64,000 nt of DNA, from positions 4,402,001 through 4,466,000 of the forward strand of contig CM024753.1 in the NCBI GenBank assembly GCA_014218235.1. Direction: 5' to 3'. This DNA comes from Colocasia esculenta. Its lineage: Eukaryota > Streptophyta > Magnoliopsida > Alismatales > Araceae. The position numbers were made by a program, and so were the translations under genes. A model generated the notes under the pieces. That model made no database searches and was not told where the DNA came from. It was given only the letters and a program-made list of their open reading frames with translations. Below are positions 22,396-34,866 of the stretch, piece after piece. The number at the start of each line of letters is the position of its first letter. The stretch's first letter is position 1.

Positions 22396-25300
22396 ATTTT
22401 CCGCTCGGTTATCAGAATCACTTATAAGACCCTAATTCGGAATCAGCACTCAGAGGCGCCCATTGCTCCCTTATCACATTAGGCGATAAGATGTCGTTTC
22501 GGGGTCGAAAAACCTTCATTACGCACTCTGAAATTGCGATTCTAGCCAACGATCTCTCTGATTCCAAGGTTTTCTGGCAGTAGCGGTTCCCTCGATTACG
22601 CGAATCGCTGGCGGGGCTAACACACAGAGTAGGCCTATCACGACGATAGGAATTCGTGTTCAACTCGGCTCGAGATCTCCACCCCAGGTCGTAGATATGG
22701 GTGCACGAATATCGCCGATATAGTCACCCCCTCTGGTTTATTCCACCCCTTCAGCGAAAGAACTGGGCATAACTTTCCGCCCAGAATTCGGAATTGCTTA
22801 TGTGACCACAATTCGAAATCGGCACTCTGAGACGGTCGACAGGGCGCTAGTTTCATGGCATTCAATTCCAGGGCCGAACTTCCGCCGCGGAGCATGTGTA
22901 CTTACACCGATTGTCGTACCCCTTGGGTAGGACGCATACATTTGTTCGCCCGGCATTCGAAACGGCCCGCGAGGCCCCAATCCGAAATCGACACTTCGAC
23001 CCGGTCTGTACAAGGTCACATTCGGAGATTTACGGTCCGGCGCTAAAATTTCTCTCCGGGAGCGTGGTCGCGGACTGCCGATGCGATTGCATACGGACAC
23101 CCATTATCTCAAACGGGCATAACTTTCCGCTCGGTTATCATAATCGCTTATAAGACCCTAATTCGGAATCGGCACTCAGAGGCGCCTGTAGCCCCGTGTT
23201 CGCCTCATGCGATATGACATCGTTTTGGAGTCGAAAAAACCTTCATTTCGCACTCCGTAATTGCGATTCCAGCAGACGATCTCCCCGATTCCAAGGTTTT
23301 CTGGCAGTAGCCCCTCCCTCGATTATGCGAATCGCTGGCGGGGACAACACACGGAGTTGGCGTATCACGGCGATCGGAAGTCGTGTTGAACTCGGCTTGA
23401 GATCTCCACCCCAGGTCGTAGATATGGGTGCACGAACATCGCCGATATAGTCACCCCCTCCGGTTTATTCCCACCCCTTCAGCGAAAGAACTAGGCATAA
23501 CTTTCCGCCCGGGAATCAGAATCGCTTATGTGACCACAATTCGGAATCGGCACTCCGAAACGGTCGACAGGGCGCTGGTTTCGTGGAATCTCGTTCCGAG
23601 TCCAAAATTCAGCCGCGGAGCGTGTGGTACTAGTACACCGATTGTCATACCCCTTGGGTCGGACGTGGATATTTGTTCGTCCGGCGATCGGAATGGCCCG
23701 TGAGGCCCCAATTCGGAATTTCCGGTCCGACGCCCAAATTCCTCTCCGGGAGCGTGGTCGCAGGCTGCCGATGCGATCGCATACAGACACCCCTTCGCTC
23801 AAACGGGCATAACTTTCTGCTCGGTTATCAGAATAGCTTATAGGACCCCAATTAGGAATCGGCACCCAGAGGCGCCCGTCGCCCCCTTATCGCATTAGCG
23901 ATAAGACATTGTTTCGGTGTTAAAAAACCTTCGCTTTGCACTCTGAAATTGAGATTCCAGTCGACGATCTCTCCGATTCCAAGGTTTTCTGGCAGAAGCG
24001 CCTCCCTCGATTATGTGAATTGCTGGCAGGCCAACACACGGAGTCGACCTATCACGGCGATCGGAATTCGTGTTCAACTCGGCTCGAGATCTCCACCCCA
24101 GGTCGTAGATATGGGTGCACGAACATCACCGATATAGTTACCCTCTTCGGTTTATTCCCACCCCTTCAGCGAAAGAACTGGGCATAACTTTCCGCCTGGG
24201 CATCAGTATCGCTTATGTGACCACAATTCGGAATCGACACTCCGAAACGGTCGCAGGGCGCTGGTTTCGTGGAATTCCTTTTTGGGGCCGAAATTCCACC
24301 GCGGAGCGTGTGTACTAGTACATCGATTGTCGTACCCCTTGAGTAGAACGTGGATATTTGTTCGGCCGGCGATTGGAACGGCCCGCAAGGCCCCAATTCG
24401 GAATCGGCACTTCGACTCGGTCGGCACAAGGTCGCATTCGGAGATTTCTGGTCTGGCGCCCAAATTCCTCTCCGGGAGCGCTGTCGTGGGTTGCCGATGC
24501 GATCGCATACAGACACCCATTCGCTTAAACGGGCATAACTTTTTTGCTCAGTTATCATAATCACTTATAATATCCTAATTCAGAATCGACACTGAGAGGC
24601 GCCCGTAGCCCCGTTTTCGCCTCAGGCGATATGACGTCGTTTCGGGGTCGAAAAACCTTCGTTTCGCACTCCATAATTGCAATTCCAACCGACGATCTCT
24701 TCGATTCCAAGGTTTTCTGGCAGTAGCGGCTCCCTCGATTATGCGAATCGCTGGCGGGGCCAACACACGGAGTCGGTGTATCACAACGATCGGAAGTCAT
24801 GTTCAACTCGGCTCGAGATCTCCACCACAGGTCATAGATATGGGTGCACGAACATCACCGATATAGTCACCCCCTTCGGTTTATTCCCACCCCTTCAGCG
24901 AAAGAACTAGGCATAACTTTCCGCCCGGGTATCGGAATCGCTTATGTGACCACAATTCGTAATCGGCACTCCGAGACGGTCGACAGGGCTCTAGTTTCGT
25001 GGAATTTCGTTTTGGGGCCGAAATTCCGTCGCGGAGCGTGTGTACTAGTACACCGATTGTTGTACCCCTTGGGTAGGACGTGGATATTTCCTCGCTCGGC
25101 GATCGGAACGGCCCGCGAGGCCCCAAATCGGAATCGACACTTTGACCCAGTCAACAGAAGGTTGCATTCGGAGATTTCTGGTCCGGCGCCCAAATTCCTC
25201 TCCGGGAGCGTGGTCGCGGGCTGCTGATGCGATCGCATATGGACACCCCTTCGCTCAAACGAGCATAACTTTCTGCTCGGTTATCAGAATAGCTTATAAG

Positions 25301-28300
25301 ACCCCAATTAGGAATCGGCACCCAGAGGCGCCCATCGCCCCCTTATCGCCTTAGCGATAAGACATCGTTTCGATGTCAAAAAACCTTCGTTTTGCTCTCC
25401 AAAATTGCGATTCCACCCGACAATCTCCCCGATTCCAAGGTTTTCTAGTAGTAGCCCCTCCCTCGATTATGCGAATCACGGCGATCGGAAATCGTGTTCA
25501 ACTCGTCTCGAGATCTCCATCCCAGGTCGTAGATATGGGTGCACGAACATCGCCGATATAGTCACCCCCTTCGGTTTATTCCTACCCCTTCAGCGAAAGA
25601 ACTGAGCATAACTTTCCGCCCGGGCATCGGTATCGCTTATGTGACCACAATTCGGAATTGGCACTCCGAGACGGTCGACAGGGTGCTTGTGTCGTGGAAT
25701 TCCATTTCGGGGCCGAAATTCCACCACGGAGCGTGTGTACTAGTACACCGATTGTTGTACCTAGGACGTGGATATTTGTTCGCCCGGCGATCGGAACGGC
25801 CCGCGAGGCCCCAATTCGGAATCGGCACTTCGACCCGGTCTGCACAAGGTCGCATTCGGAGATTTCTGGTCCAACGCCCAAATTCCTCTCCGGGAGCGTG
25901 GTCTTGGGCTGCCGATGTGATCGCATACAGACACCCCTTCGCTCAAACGGGCATAACTTTTTGCTCGGTTATCAGAATCACTTATAAGACCCCAATTCGG
26001 TATCGACACTCAAAGGCGCTCGCCGCCCCATTATCACATCAGGCGATTAGACATCGTTTCGGGGTCGAAAAACTTTCGTTTCGCACTCCAAAATTGTGAT
26101 TCCAGCCGACGATATCTCTGATTCCAAAGTTTTTTGGCAGTAGCGCCTCCCTCGATTACGCGAATCGCTAGCGGGGCCAACACACGAAGCTGGTCTATCA
26201 CGACAATCGGAAGTCGTGTTCAACTCGGCTCGAGATCTCCCCCCCAGGTGGTAGATATGGGTGCACGAACATCGCCGATATAGTCACGTCCTCCGATTTA
26301 TTCCCACCCCTTCTGCGAAAAAACTGGGTATAACTTTCCGCCCGGGCATCAGAATCGCTTATGTGACCACAATTCGGAATCGGAACTCCGAGACGGTCGA
26401 CAGGACGCTGGTTTCGTGGAATTCCGTTTTGAGGCCAAAATTCCGCCGCAGAGCGTATGTACTAGTACACCGATTGTCGTACCCCTAGGGTACGACATGG
26501 ATATTTGTTCTCCCGACGATTGGAACGACCGTGAGTTCCCAATTCGGAATCGACACTTCGACCCGGTCGGCACAAGGTCGCATTCGTAGATTTTCGGTCC
26601 GACGCCCAAATTCCTCTCCGGGAGCGTGGTAGTGGGCTGCCGATGCGATCGCATACGGACACTCCTTCGCTCAAATGGGCATAACTTTCCGCTCGATTAT
26701 CAGAATCGTTTATAAGACCCAATTAGGAATCCACACTCAGAGGCGCCCGTTGCCCCATTATCGCGTTTGGTGATAAGACGTCATTTTGGGGTCGAAAAAC
26801 CTTCATTTCGCACTTCGAAATTACAATTCCATCCGACGATCTCCCTGATTCCAAGATTTTCTGGCTGTAGCACCTCCCTCGATTACGCGAATCGCTGGCG
26901 GGGCCAACACACAGAGTTGGCCTATCACGGAGATCGGAGTTCGTGTTCTCCACCCCAGGTCGTAGATATGGGTGCTCGAACATCGCCGATATAGTCACCC
27001 CATCATGTTTATTCCCACCCCTTTAGCGAAAGAACTGGGCATAACTTTCCGCCCGGGCATCGGAATCGCTTATGTGACCAGAATTCGGAATCGACAGTCT
27101 GAGACGGTCGACAGGGCGCTGGTTTCGTGGAATTCCATTTCGGGGCCGAAATTCTACCGCGGAGCGTGTGTACTATTACACCGATTGTCGTACCCCTTGG
27201 GTAGGACGCAGATATTTGTTCGCTCGGCGATCGGAACGACCCGCGATTCCTTAATTCGGAATCAACACTTCGACCTGGTCGGTACAAGGTCGCATTCGGA
27301 GATTTCCGGTCTAGCGTCCAAATTTCTATCTGGGAGCGTGGTCGCGGGCTGCCGATGCGATCGCATACGGACACCCCTTTACTCAAACGGGCATTTCTTT
27401 CCGCTCGGTTATCAGAATCGCTTATAAGACCCCAATTCGGAATCGGCACTTAGAGGCGTCCGTCGCCCCATTATCGCACCAGGTGATAAGATGTCATTTC
27501 GGGGTCGAAAAACCTTCATTTTGCACTCCGAAATTGCGATTCCAGCCGATGATCTCTCTGATTCTAAGGTTTTCTAGCGGTAGCGCCTCCCTCGATTACG
27601 AGAATTGCTGGCGGGGCCAACACACGGAGTCAGCCTATCACGGTGATCGAAATCGGCACTCCGAGACAGTCGACAGGGTGATGGTTTCATGGAGTTCCGT
27701 TCCGGGGATAAAATTCCGCCGCGGAGCGTGTATACAAGTACACCGATTGTCGTACCCCTTGGGTAGGACGTGGATATTTGTTCGCCCAGCGATCGGAACG
27801 GCCCACGAGTCCCTAATTCGGAATCGGCACTTCGACCCGGTCGGCACAAGGTCGCATTCAGAGATTTCCGGTCCGGCTCCCAAATTCCTCTCTGGGAGCG
27901 TGGTCGCGGGCTGCCGATGCGATCGCATACGAACACCCCTTTGCTCAAACGGGCATAACTTTCCGCTCGATTATCAAAATCGCTTATAAGACCCCAATTA
28001 AGAATCGGCACTCAAAGGCGCCCGTTGCCCCCTTATCGCCTCAGGTGAGAAGATGTCGTTTCAGGGTTGAAAAACCTTCATTTCGCACTCTGAAATTATG
28101 ATTCCAGCCGATGATCTCCTCGATTCCAAGGTTTTCTGGCAGTAGCGCCTCCCTCGATTACGCGAATGGTTGGCGGGGCCAACACACGGAGTCGACCTAT
28201 CACGGCGATCGGATTTCGTATTCAACTCGGCTCGAGATCTCCACCCCAGGTCGTAGATATGGGTGCACGAACATCGCCGATATAGTCACCTCCTCCATTT

Positions 28301-29374
28301 TATTCCCACCCCTTCAGGGAAAGAACTGTGCATAACTTTCCGCCCGGGCATCAGAAGCGCTTATGTGACCACAATTCAGAATCAGCACTCCGAGACGGTC
28401 GACATGATGTTGGTTTCATGGAATTCCATTCCCTTTGGGTAGAACACAAATAGTTGTTCGCCTGATGATCGGAACGGCCCGGGAGGCCCCAATTCGGAAT
28501 CGACATTTTTACCCGGTCGGCACAAGGTCGCATTCGGTGATTTCCGGTCCAGCACCCAAATTCCTCTCCAAGAGCGTCATCGCGGGCTGCTGATGCGATC
28601 GCATAAGGACACCCCTTTGCTAAAATGGGCATAACTTTCCGCTCGGTTATCAGAATCTCTTATAAGACCCCAATTCGGAATCAACACTCAGAGGCGCTCG
28701 TCGCCTCGATATCATCTTAAATGATAAGACGTCCTTTCGGGGTCGAAAAACCTTCGTTTCGCACTCCGAAATTGCGATTCCAACCGACGATCTCCACGAT
28801 TCCAAGGTTTTCTAGTAGTAGCACCTCCCTCGATTATGCGAATCGCTGGCGGGGCCAACACACGAAGTCGGCCTGTCACGGATATCGGAAGTCATGTTCA
28901 ACTCGGCTTGAGATCTCCACCCCAGGTCGTAGATATGGGTGCACGAACAACGCCGATATAGTTACCCCCTACGGTTTATTCCCACCCCTTCAGCGAAAGA
29001 ACTGGGCTGAACTTTCCGCCTGGGCATTAGAATCGCTTATGTGACCACAATTCAGAATCGGCACTGCGAGACGGTCGATAGGGCGCTGGTTTTTTGGAAT
29101 TCCGTTTCGGGGCTGAAATTCCACTGCGGAACGTATGTACTAGTACACCGATTGTCGTACCCTGTGGGTAGGACTAGGGTATTTGTTCGCTTGGCGATCG
29201 GAATGTCCCGCGAGTCCCCTATTTGGAATCGGCACTTCGACCCGGTCGGCACAAGGTCGCATTCGGAGATTTCCGGTCCGGCGCGCAAATTACTGTTCGG
29301 GAGCGTGGTCGCGGGCTACCAATGCGATCGCATACGGACACCCCTTCGCTCAAACGGGCATAACTTTCCGCTCG

Positions 29375-31547
29375 ATTATCAGAATCGCTAGTGAGACCCC
29401 AATTCGGAATTGGCACTCGAAGACCCCGTCGCTCCATTATCGCCTTGGGTGATAAGACGTCGTTTCGAGGTCGAAAAACCTTCGTTTCGCACTCCAAAAT
29501 TGCGATTCCAGCTAACAATCTCTCCGATTCCAAGGTTTTCTGGCAGTAGCGCCTCCCTCGATTACGCGAATCGCTGGCAGGGCCAACACACGTTGTCGGC
29601 CTATCACGACGATCGAAAGTAATGTTCAACTCGGCTCGAGATCTCCACCCCAAGTCGTAGATATGGGTGCACGAACATCACCGATATAGTCACCCGCTCT
29701 GGTTTATTCCCTCCCCTACAACGAAAGAACTGGGCATAACTTTTCGCCCGGGCATCAGAATCGCTTATGTGACCACAATTTGGAATCGGCACTCCGAGAC
29801 GATTGACGCGGCGCTGGTTTCGTGGAATTCTGTTATGGGGCCGAAATTTCGCCGCAGAGCGTGTGTTCTAGTACACCGATTGTCGTACCCCTTGGGTAGG
29901 ACGTGTATATTTGTTCGCCCGGCGATCAGAACGGCCCGCGAAGCCCCAATTCGGAATCGGCACTTCGACCCGGTCGGCACAAGGTCGCATTTGGAGATTT
30001 TCTGTCTGGCACTTAAATTCCACTCCGGGAGTGTGGTCGTGGGCTGCCGATGCGATCGCATACGGACACCCCTTCGCTCAAACGGACATAACTTTCCTCT
30101 CGGTTATTAGAATCGCTTATAAAACCCCAATTCAGAATAGGCACTCAGAGGCGCCCGTCGCCCCCTTATTGCCTCAAGCGATAAGACATCATTTAAGGGT
30201 TGAAAAACCTTCATTTTGCACTCTGAAATTGTGATTCCAGCCGAGGATCTCCCCGATTCCATGGTTTTCTGGCAGTAGCGCCTCCCTCGATTACGCGAAT
30301 CACTGGCGGGGCCAACACACGGAGTCGGCCTATCACGACGATCGTAAGTCATGTTGAACTCGGCTCGAGATCTCCATCCCAGGTCATAGATATGTGTGCA
30401 CGAACATTACCGATATAGTCACCCCCTCCGATTTATTCCCACCCCTTCAGCGAAAGAAATGGGCATTACTTTCCGCCCGAGCATCGAAATTGCTTATGTG
30501 ACCACAATTCAGAATCGGCACTCTGAGACGGTCGACAGGGCGGTGGTTTCGTCGAATTCCATTCCGGGGCGGAAATTCCACCACAGAGCGTGTGTATTAT
30601 TACATCGATTATCGTACCCCTTGGGTAAGACGTGGATATTTGTTCGCCCGGCGATCGGAACGGCCCGCGAAGCCTTAATTCGGAATCGACACTTCGACCC
30701 GGTCGGCACAAGGTCACATTCGGAGATTTTCGGTCCGGCGCCCAAATTCCTCTCCGGGTGCGTGGTCGCGGGCTGCCGATGCGATCGCATATGGACACCC
30801 TTTCGCTCAAACATGCATAACTTTCTGCTCGGTTATAAGAATCGCTTATAAGACCCTAATTCGGAATTGGCACTCAAAGGCGCCTATCGCTCCATTATTG
30901 TCTCAGGCGAAAAGACATCGCTTCGGGGTCGAAAAACCTTCGTTTCGCACTCCGAAATTGCGATTCCAACCAACGATCTCCCCGATTCTAAGGTTTTCTG
31001 GCAGTAGCGCCTTCCTCGATTACGCGAATCGCTGGCGGGGCCAACACACGGAGTCGGTCTATCACGACGATCAGAAGTCGTGTTCAACTCAGCTCGAGAT
31101 CTCCACTACAAGTCGTAGATATGGGTGTGTGAACATCAAGATATAGTCACCCCTTCCAGTTTATTCCCACCCCTACAACGAAAGAACTTGACATAACTTT
31201 CCGCTTGGGCATCGGAATCGCTTATGTGACCACAATTTGGAATCGGCACTCCGAGACGGTCGACATGGTGCTGATTTCGTAGAATTCCATTTCTGGGCCA
31301 AAATTCCGCCGCGGAGCGTGTGTTCTAGTACACCGATTGTTGTACCCCTTGGGTATGACGTGGATATTTATTCGCCCAGCGATTGGAACGGCCCGCGAAG
31401 CCCCAATTCAGAATCGGCACCTTGACCCGGTCGGCACAAGGTCGCATTCGGAGATTTCCGGTATGGCGCTCAAATTCCTCTCCGGGAGCGTGGTCGCGGA
31501 CTGCCGATGCGCTCGTATACAGACACCCCTTCGCTCAAACGGGCATA
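29375..31547 (+). repeat. Satellite block duplication, copy B
   Basis: Later copy of the block at 20380-22395 with the same private variants in the same order. It ends where the array is cut by the retrotransposon nest, so its full length is unknown. Confidence 0.85.
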
Positions 31548-31959
31548 CTGATTTCTATCTTCTTCTTCCACCCTTGATCCATGTTTATGTTATAGAGATT
31601 TGCTAAAAGTTTCGATATCTTTAGAACAGTGTGATTACTTTCCATTTGGATGTTTGTACCTCAAACCTTGATTTTGGAGCATTAAATACCTTGAGTTTGA
31701 GAGTTTATCTGATGGAAATCTTTCCATCTAATCCTTGTAATAAGGGCCATACTTCCAATACCATGTCATGTGTTGCTTCTAGCTAGACAAGTACGGTATG
31801 CAAACCTCATGTTCTGTTTTACTTGTTTACCATATATACTCACTGTGGAGACTACAAATAGGTTCTTTTATTTGATATAATTCATACCTTGATCCATAGG
31901 TTCCATATTTGGTGTTCTTAAAGAGCATTTAAAGTCACTATGAAAGGAGAACTGGCGGC

Positions 31960-32133
31960 TGTCGACAGGCAACACATAGTTGTCGACAGACCCAGTCTCC
32001 CAGAACTTTAAAATAATTGGGACTGTTGCTAGATGTCGACAGCCAGCTTATAGCTGTCGACAAGTAGACACAGAACCAGCAAACCATCCTCTACTGTTGC
32101 TATCTGTCGACAGCCACTTCCTAGTTGTCGACA
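31960..32133. repeat. Cluster of six TGTCGACA palindromes
   Basis: The 8-base palindrome TGTCGACA occurs at 31960, 31981, 32034, 32055, 32105 and 32126. Starts within pairs are 21 bases apart; pairs are 71-74 bases apart. The rest of the pairs is only loosely similar. Confidence 0.9.
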
Positions 32134-33387
32134 CCTACTGTCCTGATGTGTATTTCAACAACTTTTCATGGTGGAATTCTTGCTTAAACTTCATCCTAAA
32201 AGTTTAACAAGTTATCCCCTTATTTACATTGATATTTACTGCCATACAATAGTAAAGTTTACCCACATTGTGTACCTTAACCTCCCTTGGGTTATTCTTA
32301 AAGTTGACAATTACGAATAGTAGTCCGATTGAGTCTATTCTCCAGTGTTCGGTAATTGAGTCTATAAAACCTGATCACTTGAGAGTTCATATGCTTGAAC
32401 ACCTTATGAGATGTGAATAATTTGTGATGACAACTGTGGATCTTCATCTTCTTCGGTTCTTATGTGATTTCAATCTTCTGAAGTTATTGGCTTTGAGTCA
32501 TAACCATGTCTTAACCAACTGTCTTTCTTATATTATTGAACTCCAAGCAACTTTGTCACCAAGATATCTGTATTAATTCTCAATCAAAACTACCTTTGGA
32601 TTTCCAATTTCTGTTATGCTCATGAAAAGAAATTTATGATATGAAGACAATGCTCTCTTCAAAGAGGGTTTAGGATCACTTGTGACAGCACCAGTCACTT
32701 GTGATCAGCTGTGGGCGACAGTTTGTAGGTAAATCCAAGTCAATGGACTGACGATGGTGGGTAATAAACCCCGTTCTTGCGCAATGAACAAGATCCAAGG
32801 TGTTGGAATCGCCTAGGCACTGATGATGTATTTACGTCTATTTAGTAACCTCTTGAGAGCAGTGATGCCTGTCGAATTCGTTTCCAAAACAAGTTATGGT
32901 CTGAATTATGAAAGACAAATATGACTCTTATTCTGTGATTTGTTTGGGCTCATTATGAATTCAATTTGAGCTATATGTTTCTGTTAAGTATGAAATTCAT
33001 GAGCAAATGTATTTTCGATCCATATATGTTTTCTTTCACCTATTAAGTCCTTCCGACTCATGCCTTTGTTTCCTCCAACCCTTTCAGATTGAAGGTGAGA
33101 GCAATCTCAGTTACATTCACAATTCCGCTGTTGAAGAAGAATAGCGTAGTTTAGTAGTTTTTTTTTTGAGTTGTTGTTGTATTAAGTTAGAGAGAGAAAC
33201 TTGGCTCCTGTAAATAATGAGTATTAATACTTTGTTACCTTGTGATGTATAATATGTTCAAAGACGTCTTTGTGGAATGGTTTTCCGGTTTTGTGCATTA
33301 CACGAATTTATCTACCCATAACGAAATTTGTCAGCGTAACCCCTCTTTCGATCAAAGGTTATATGTGTGGCATATGTATGTGTGTGT

Positions 33388-33402
33388 GAAGCCGGAGGAG
33401 GG
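33388..33402 (+). other. Polypurine tract of outer element
   Basis: GAAGCCGGAGGAGGG abuts the TGTTACAA start of the LTR at 33403. This is the expected place of the plus-strand primer and fixes the element's orientation. Confidence 0.7.
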
Positions 33403-34866
33403 TGTTACAATCCAGATCCGTCTCCCGCGAACAGACCGAAGTCTCGCAAGGGATATCTCACACACGTGTCCAGGAAGAATATAAAAGACAAACCACAACA
33501 GTAAGAGTCACAAGAAAGGATATGTGCTCATACTTGCATATACAATTTACAACTGTCACATTACATTATTACATGTCCAAATTAAGAAGAGTACAACTAT
33601 GTGGGGCATACCCCGAGGGAGCACAAGCTCATACAACTGTACTAACACTACTGCTGGTGGTACAAGTCTGTCACGACACCTCTGTAAGTCACACCAATGG
33701 TAAATCCTCAAAAGAACTGTATGGAAGTGAGCCTCAACAAGTCATTGGCTCAGTAGGGGACCACCCAAAACAACACACAGTACGGGAGGACCTCAACCCC
33801 AATGGGTCTCACTGGCAACACCGATAACCAAACCATATCATACTCATAGCAAAGCATAGTTAACAATTAACATATTTATATCAGCTTATACAAATTACGG
33901 AAAGAAGGTGAGACAACAGAACTAGCACGACTCCACTAGTCTGCCCAACAACTGCAAAGCCTAAGCCACAAGCCTCATGGGCACACCACCTCAACAGTTG
34001 GCCGCCTAAGCTGTAAGCCACACAGGTATAGCAATACCTAAGCTACTAGCTTCACTGGCAAGCCTCCAACACATGGGTAACAGGACTGCTAACCAATAGC
34101 TAATCCTTTATACCCTTAAACCACGGTGTATCGAGTACTACACTAAAATAACAGGACTGGCTACCACGAAACCAATCCATCGCACATTAAACCATATTTG
34201 GAAACTTACCCGAAGAAAGGTATAACACAACACAGTGGAAGGTCTCACTGCATGACCTCCACTTCACCACCTGAAAAGGTTAATACTTAGCGTACTACGA
34301 AAAACCAGTACCTACGAAGGGTACATGTACCTACCACCACGAGGTACCACCACTGAAACACAAACACAACTGTGGTTGTGCCACCACCAGGGCACACGAC
34401 AACCAGTCAAACCACAACTAGTGAGTCACTGCTCACCAAGCACAACGACAATCGTGACAACACTATGGCACACCTCGACGGGTAAAACAACAACCAACAC
34501 ACGCGACGACTAATAGCAAAGCACGACGCCACCACATGGGAAAGACTACTGGTTCATGACGCCAGTATCCAACCCGGACAACACAACACAAGAACCACCT
34601 CTCAGTCTCATAGTCATGGACATAAGGTCCAACTGCCGCTCCACAACACAAGTAAAGCCAAAGAACTGTGGAGACCAACCAAACCACCACAACCTACAGG
34701 TCACACACCCCGCAGGCCCATGCCTGGCACCTTTAGAGACTCTGGCCAGAGCTCTCTAAAGTGAGGCACTGGTAACAGGACTAGCTGAGGCCCAGTACGT
34801 CTACTGGTGTCCGTAACCCCCAGCTACGAGCGCGCTACAAGTGACTAAACACAAACTCTCACAAGT

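Larger units (their letters stand above)
14738..31547 (+). repeat. Satellite array, ~729-bp units, about 25 copies
   Basis: Tandem, head-to-tail units recognised by GATATGGGTGCACGAACATC at their start. Unit starts: 14741, 15460, 16188, 16911 (first ~31 bp lost), 17610, 18311 (monomers 3-4 only), 18650, 19379, 19936, 20665, 21394, 21966, 22694, 23421, 24108, 24837, 25532, 26254, 26965, 27650 (start lost), 28256, 28932, 29660, 30389, 31118 (cut at 31547). Full units are 727-729 bp. Each has four diverged monomers of about 170-190 bp. Monomers 1-3 share AATTCGGAATCGGCAC, and monomers 1 and 3 also share GGCATAACTTTCCGC. Monomer 4 is the most diverged (TTACGCGAATCGCTGGC). GC- and CpG-rich, in contrast to its AT-rich left flank. 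The monomer size is in the nucleosome range common for plant centromeric and subtelomeric satellites; which one this is cannot be told here. Confidence 0.95.
31548..33402 (+). mobile_element. 3' internal remnant of a truncated gypsy (Tekay/Del-like) element
   Basis: AT-rich non-coding sequence between the cut satellite and the large 3' LTR. Its right end is a polypurine tract directly before the LTR's TG, so it is read as the 3' untranslated internal part of a plus-oriented LTR element whose gag-pol and 5' LTR are gone. It contains a cluster of TGTCGACA palindromes (31960-32133); from 32200 to 33380 I see nothing else. No coding domain remains, so the lineage rests on the LTR only. Confidence 0.6.

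Noticed and set aside
14748..31577. Many overlapping reading frames of 60-245 codons on both strands in the satellite, for example 18901-19638.
   Set aside because: They arise because the GC-rich unit has few stops. Each recurs in every unit, they overlap on both strands, and none resembles a protein family.
33242..34759. Small frames in the outer LTR (for example 33402-33827).
   Set aside because: No family resemblance; they lie inside a non-coding LTR recognised by its ends and polypurine tract.
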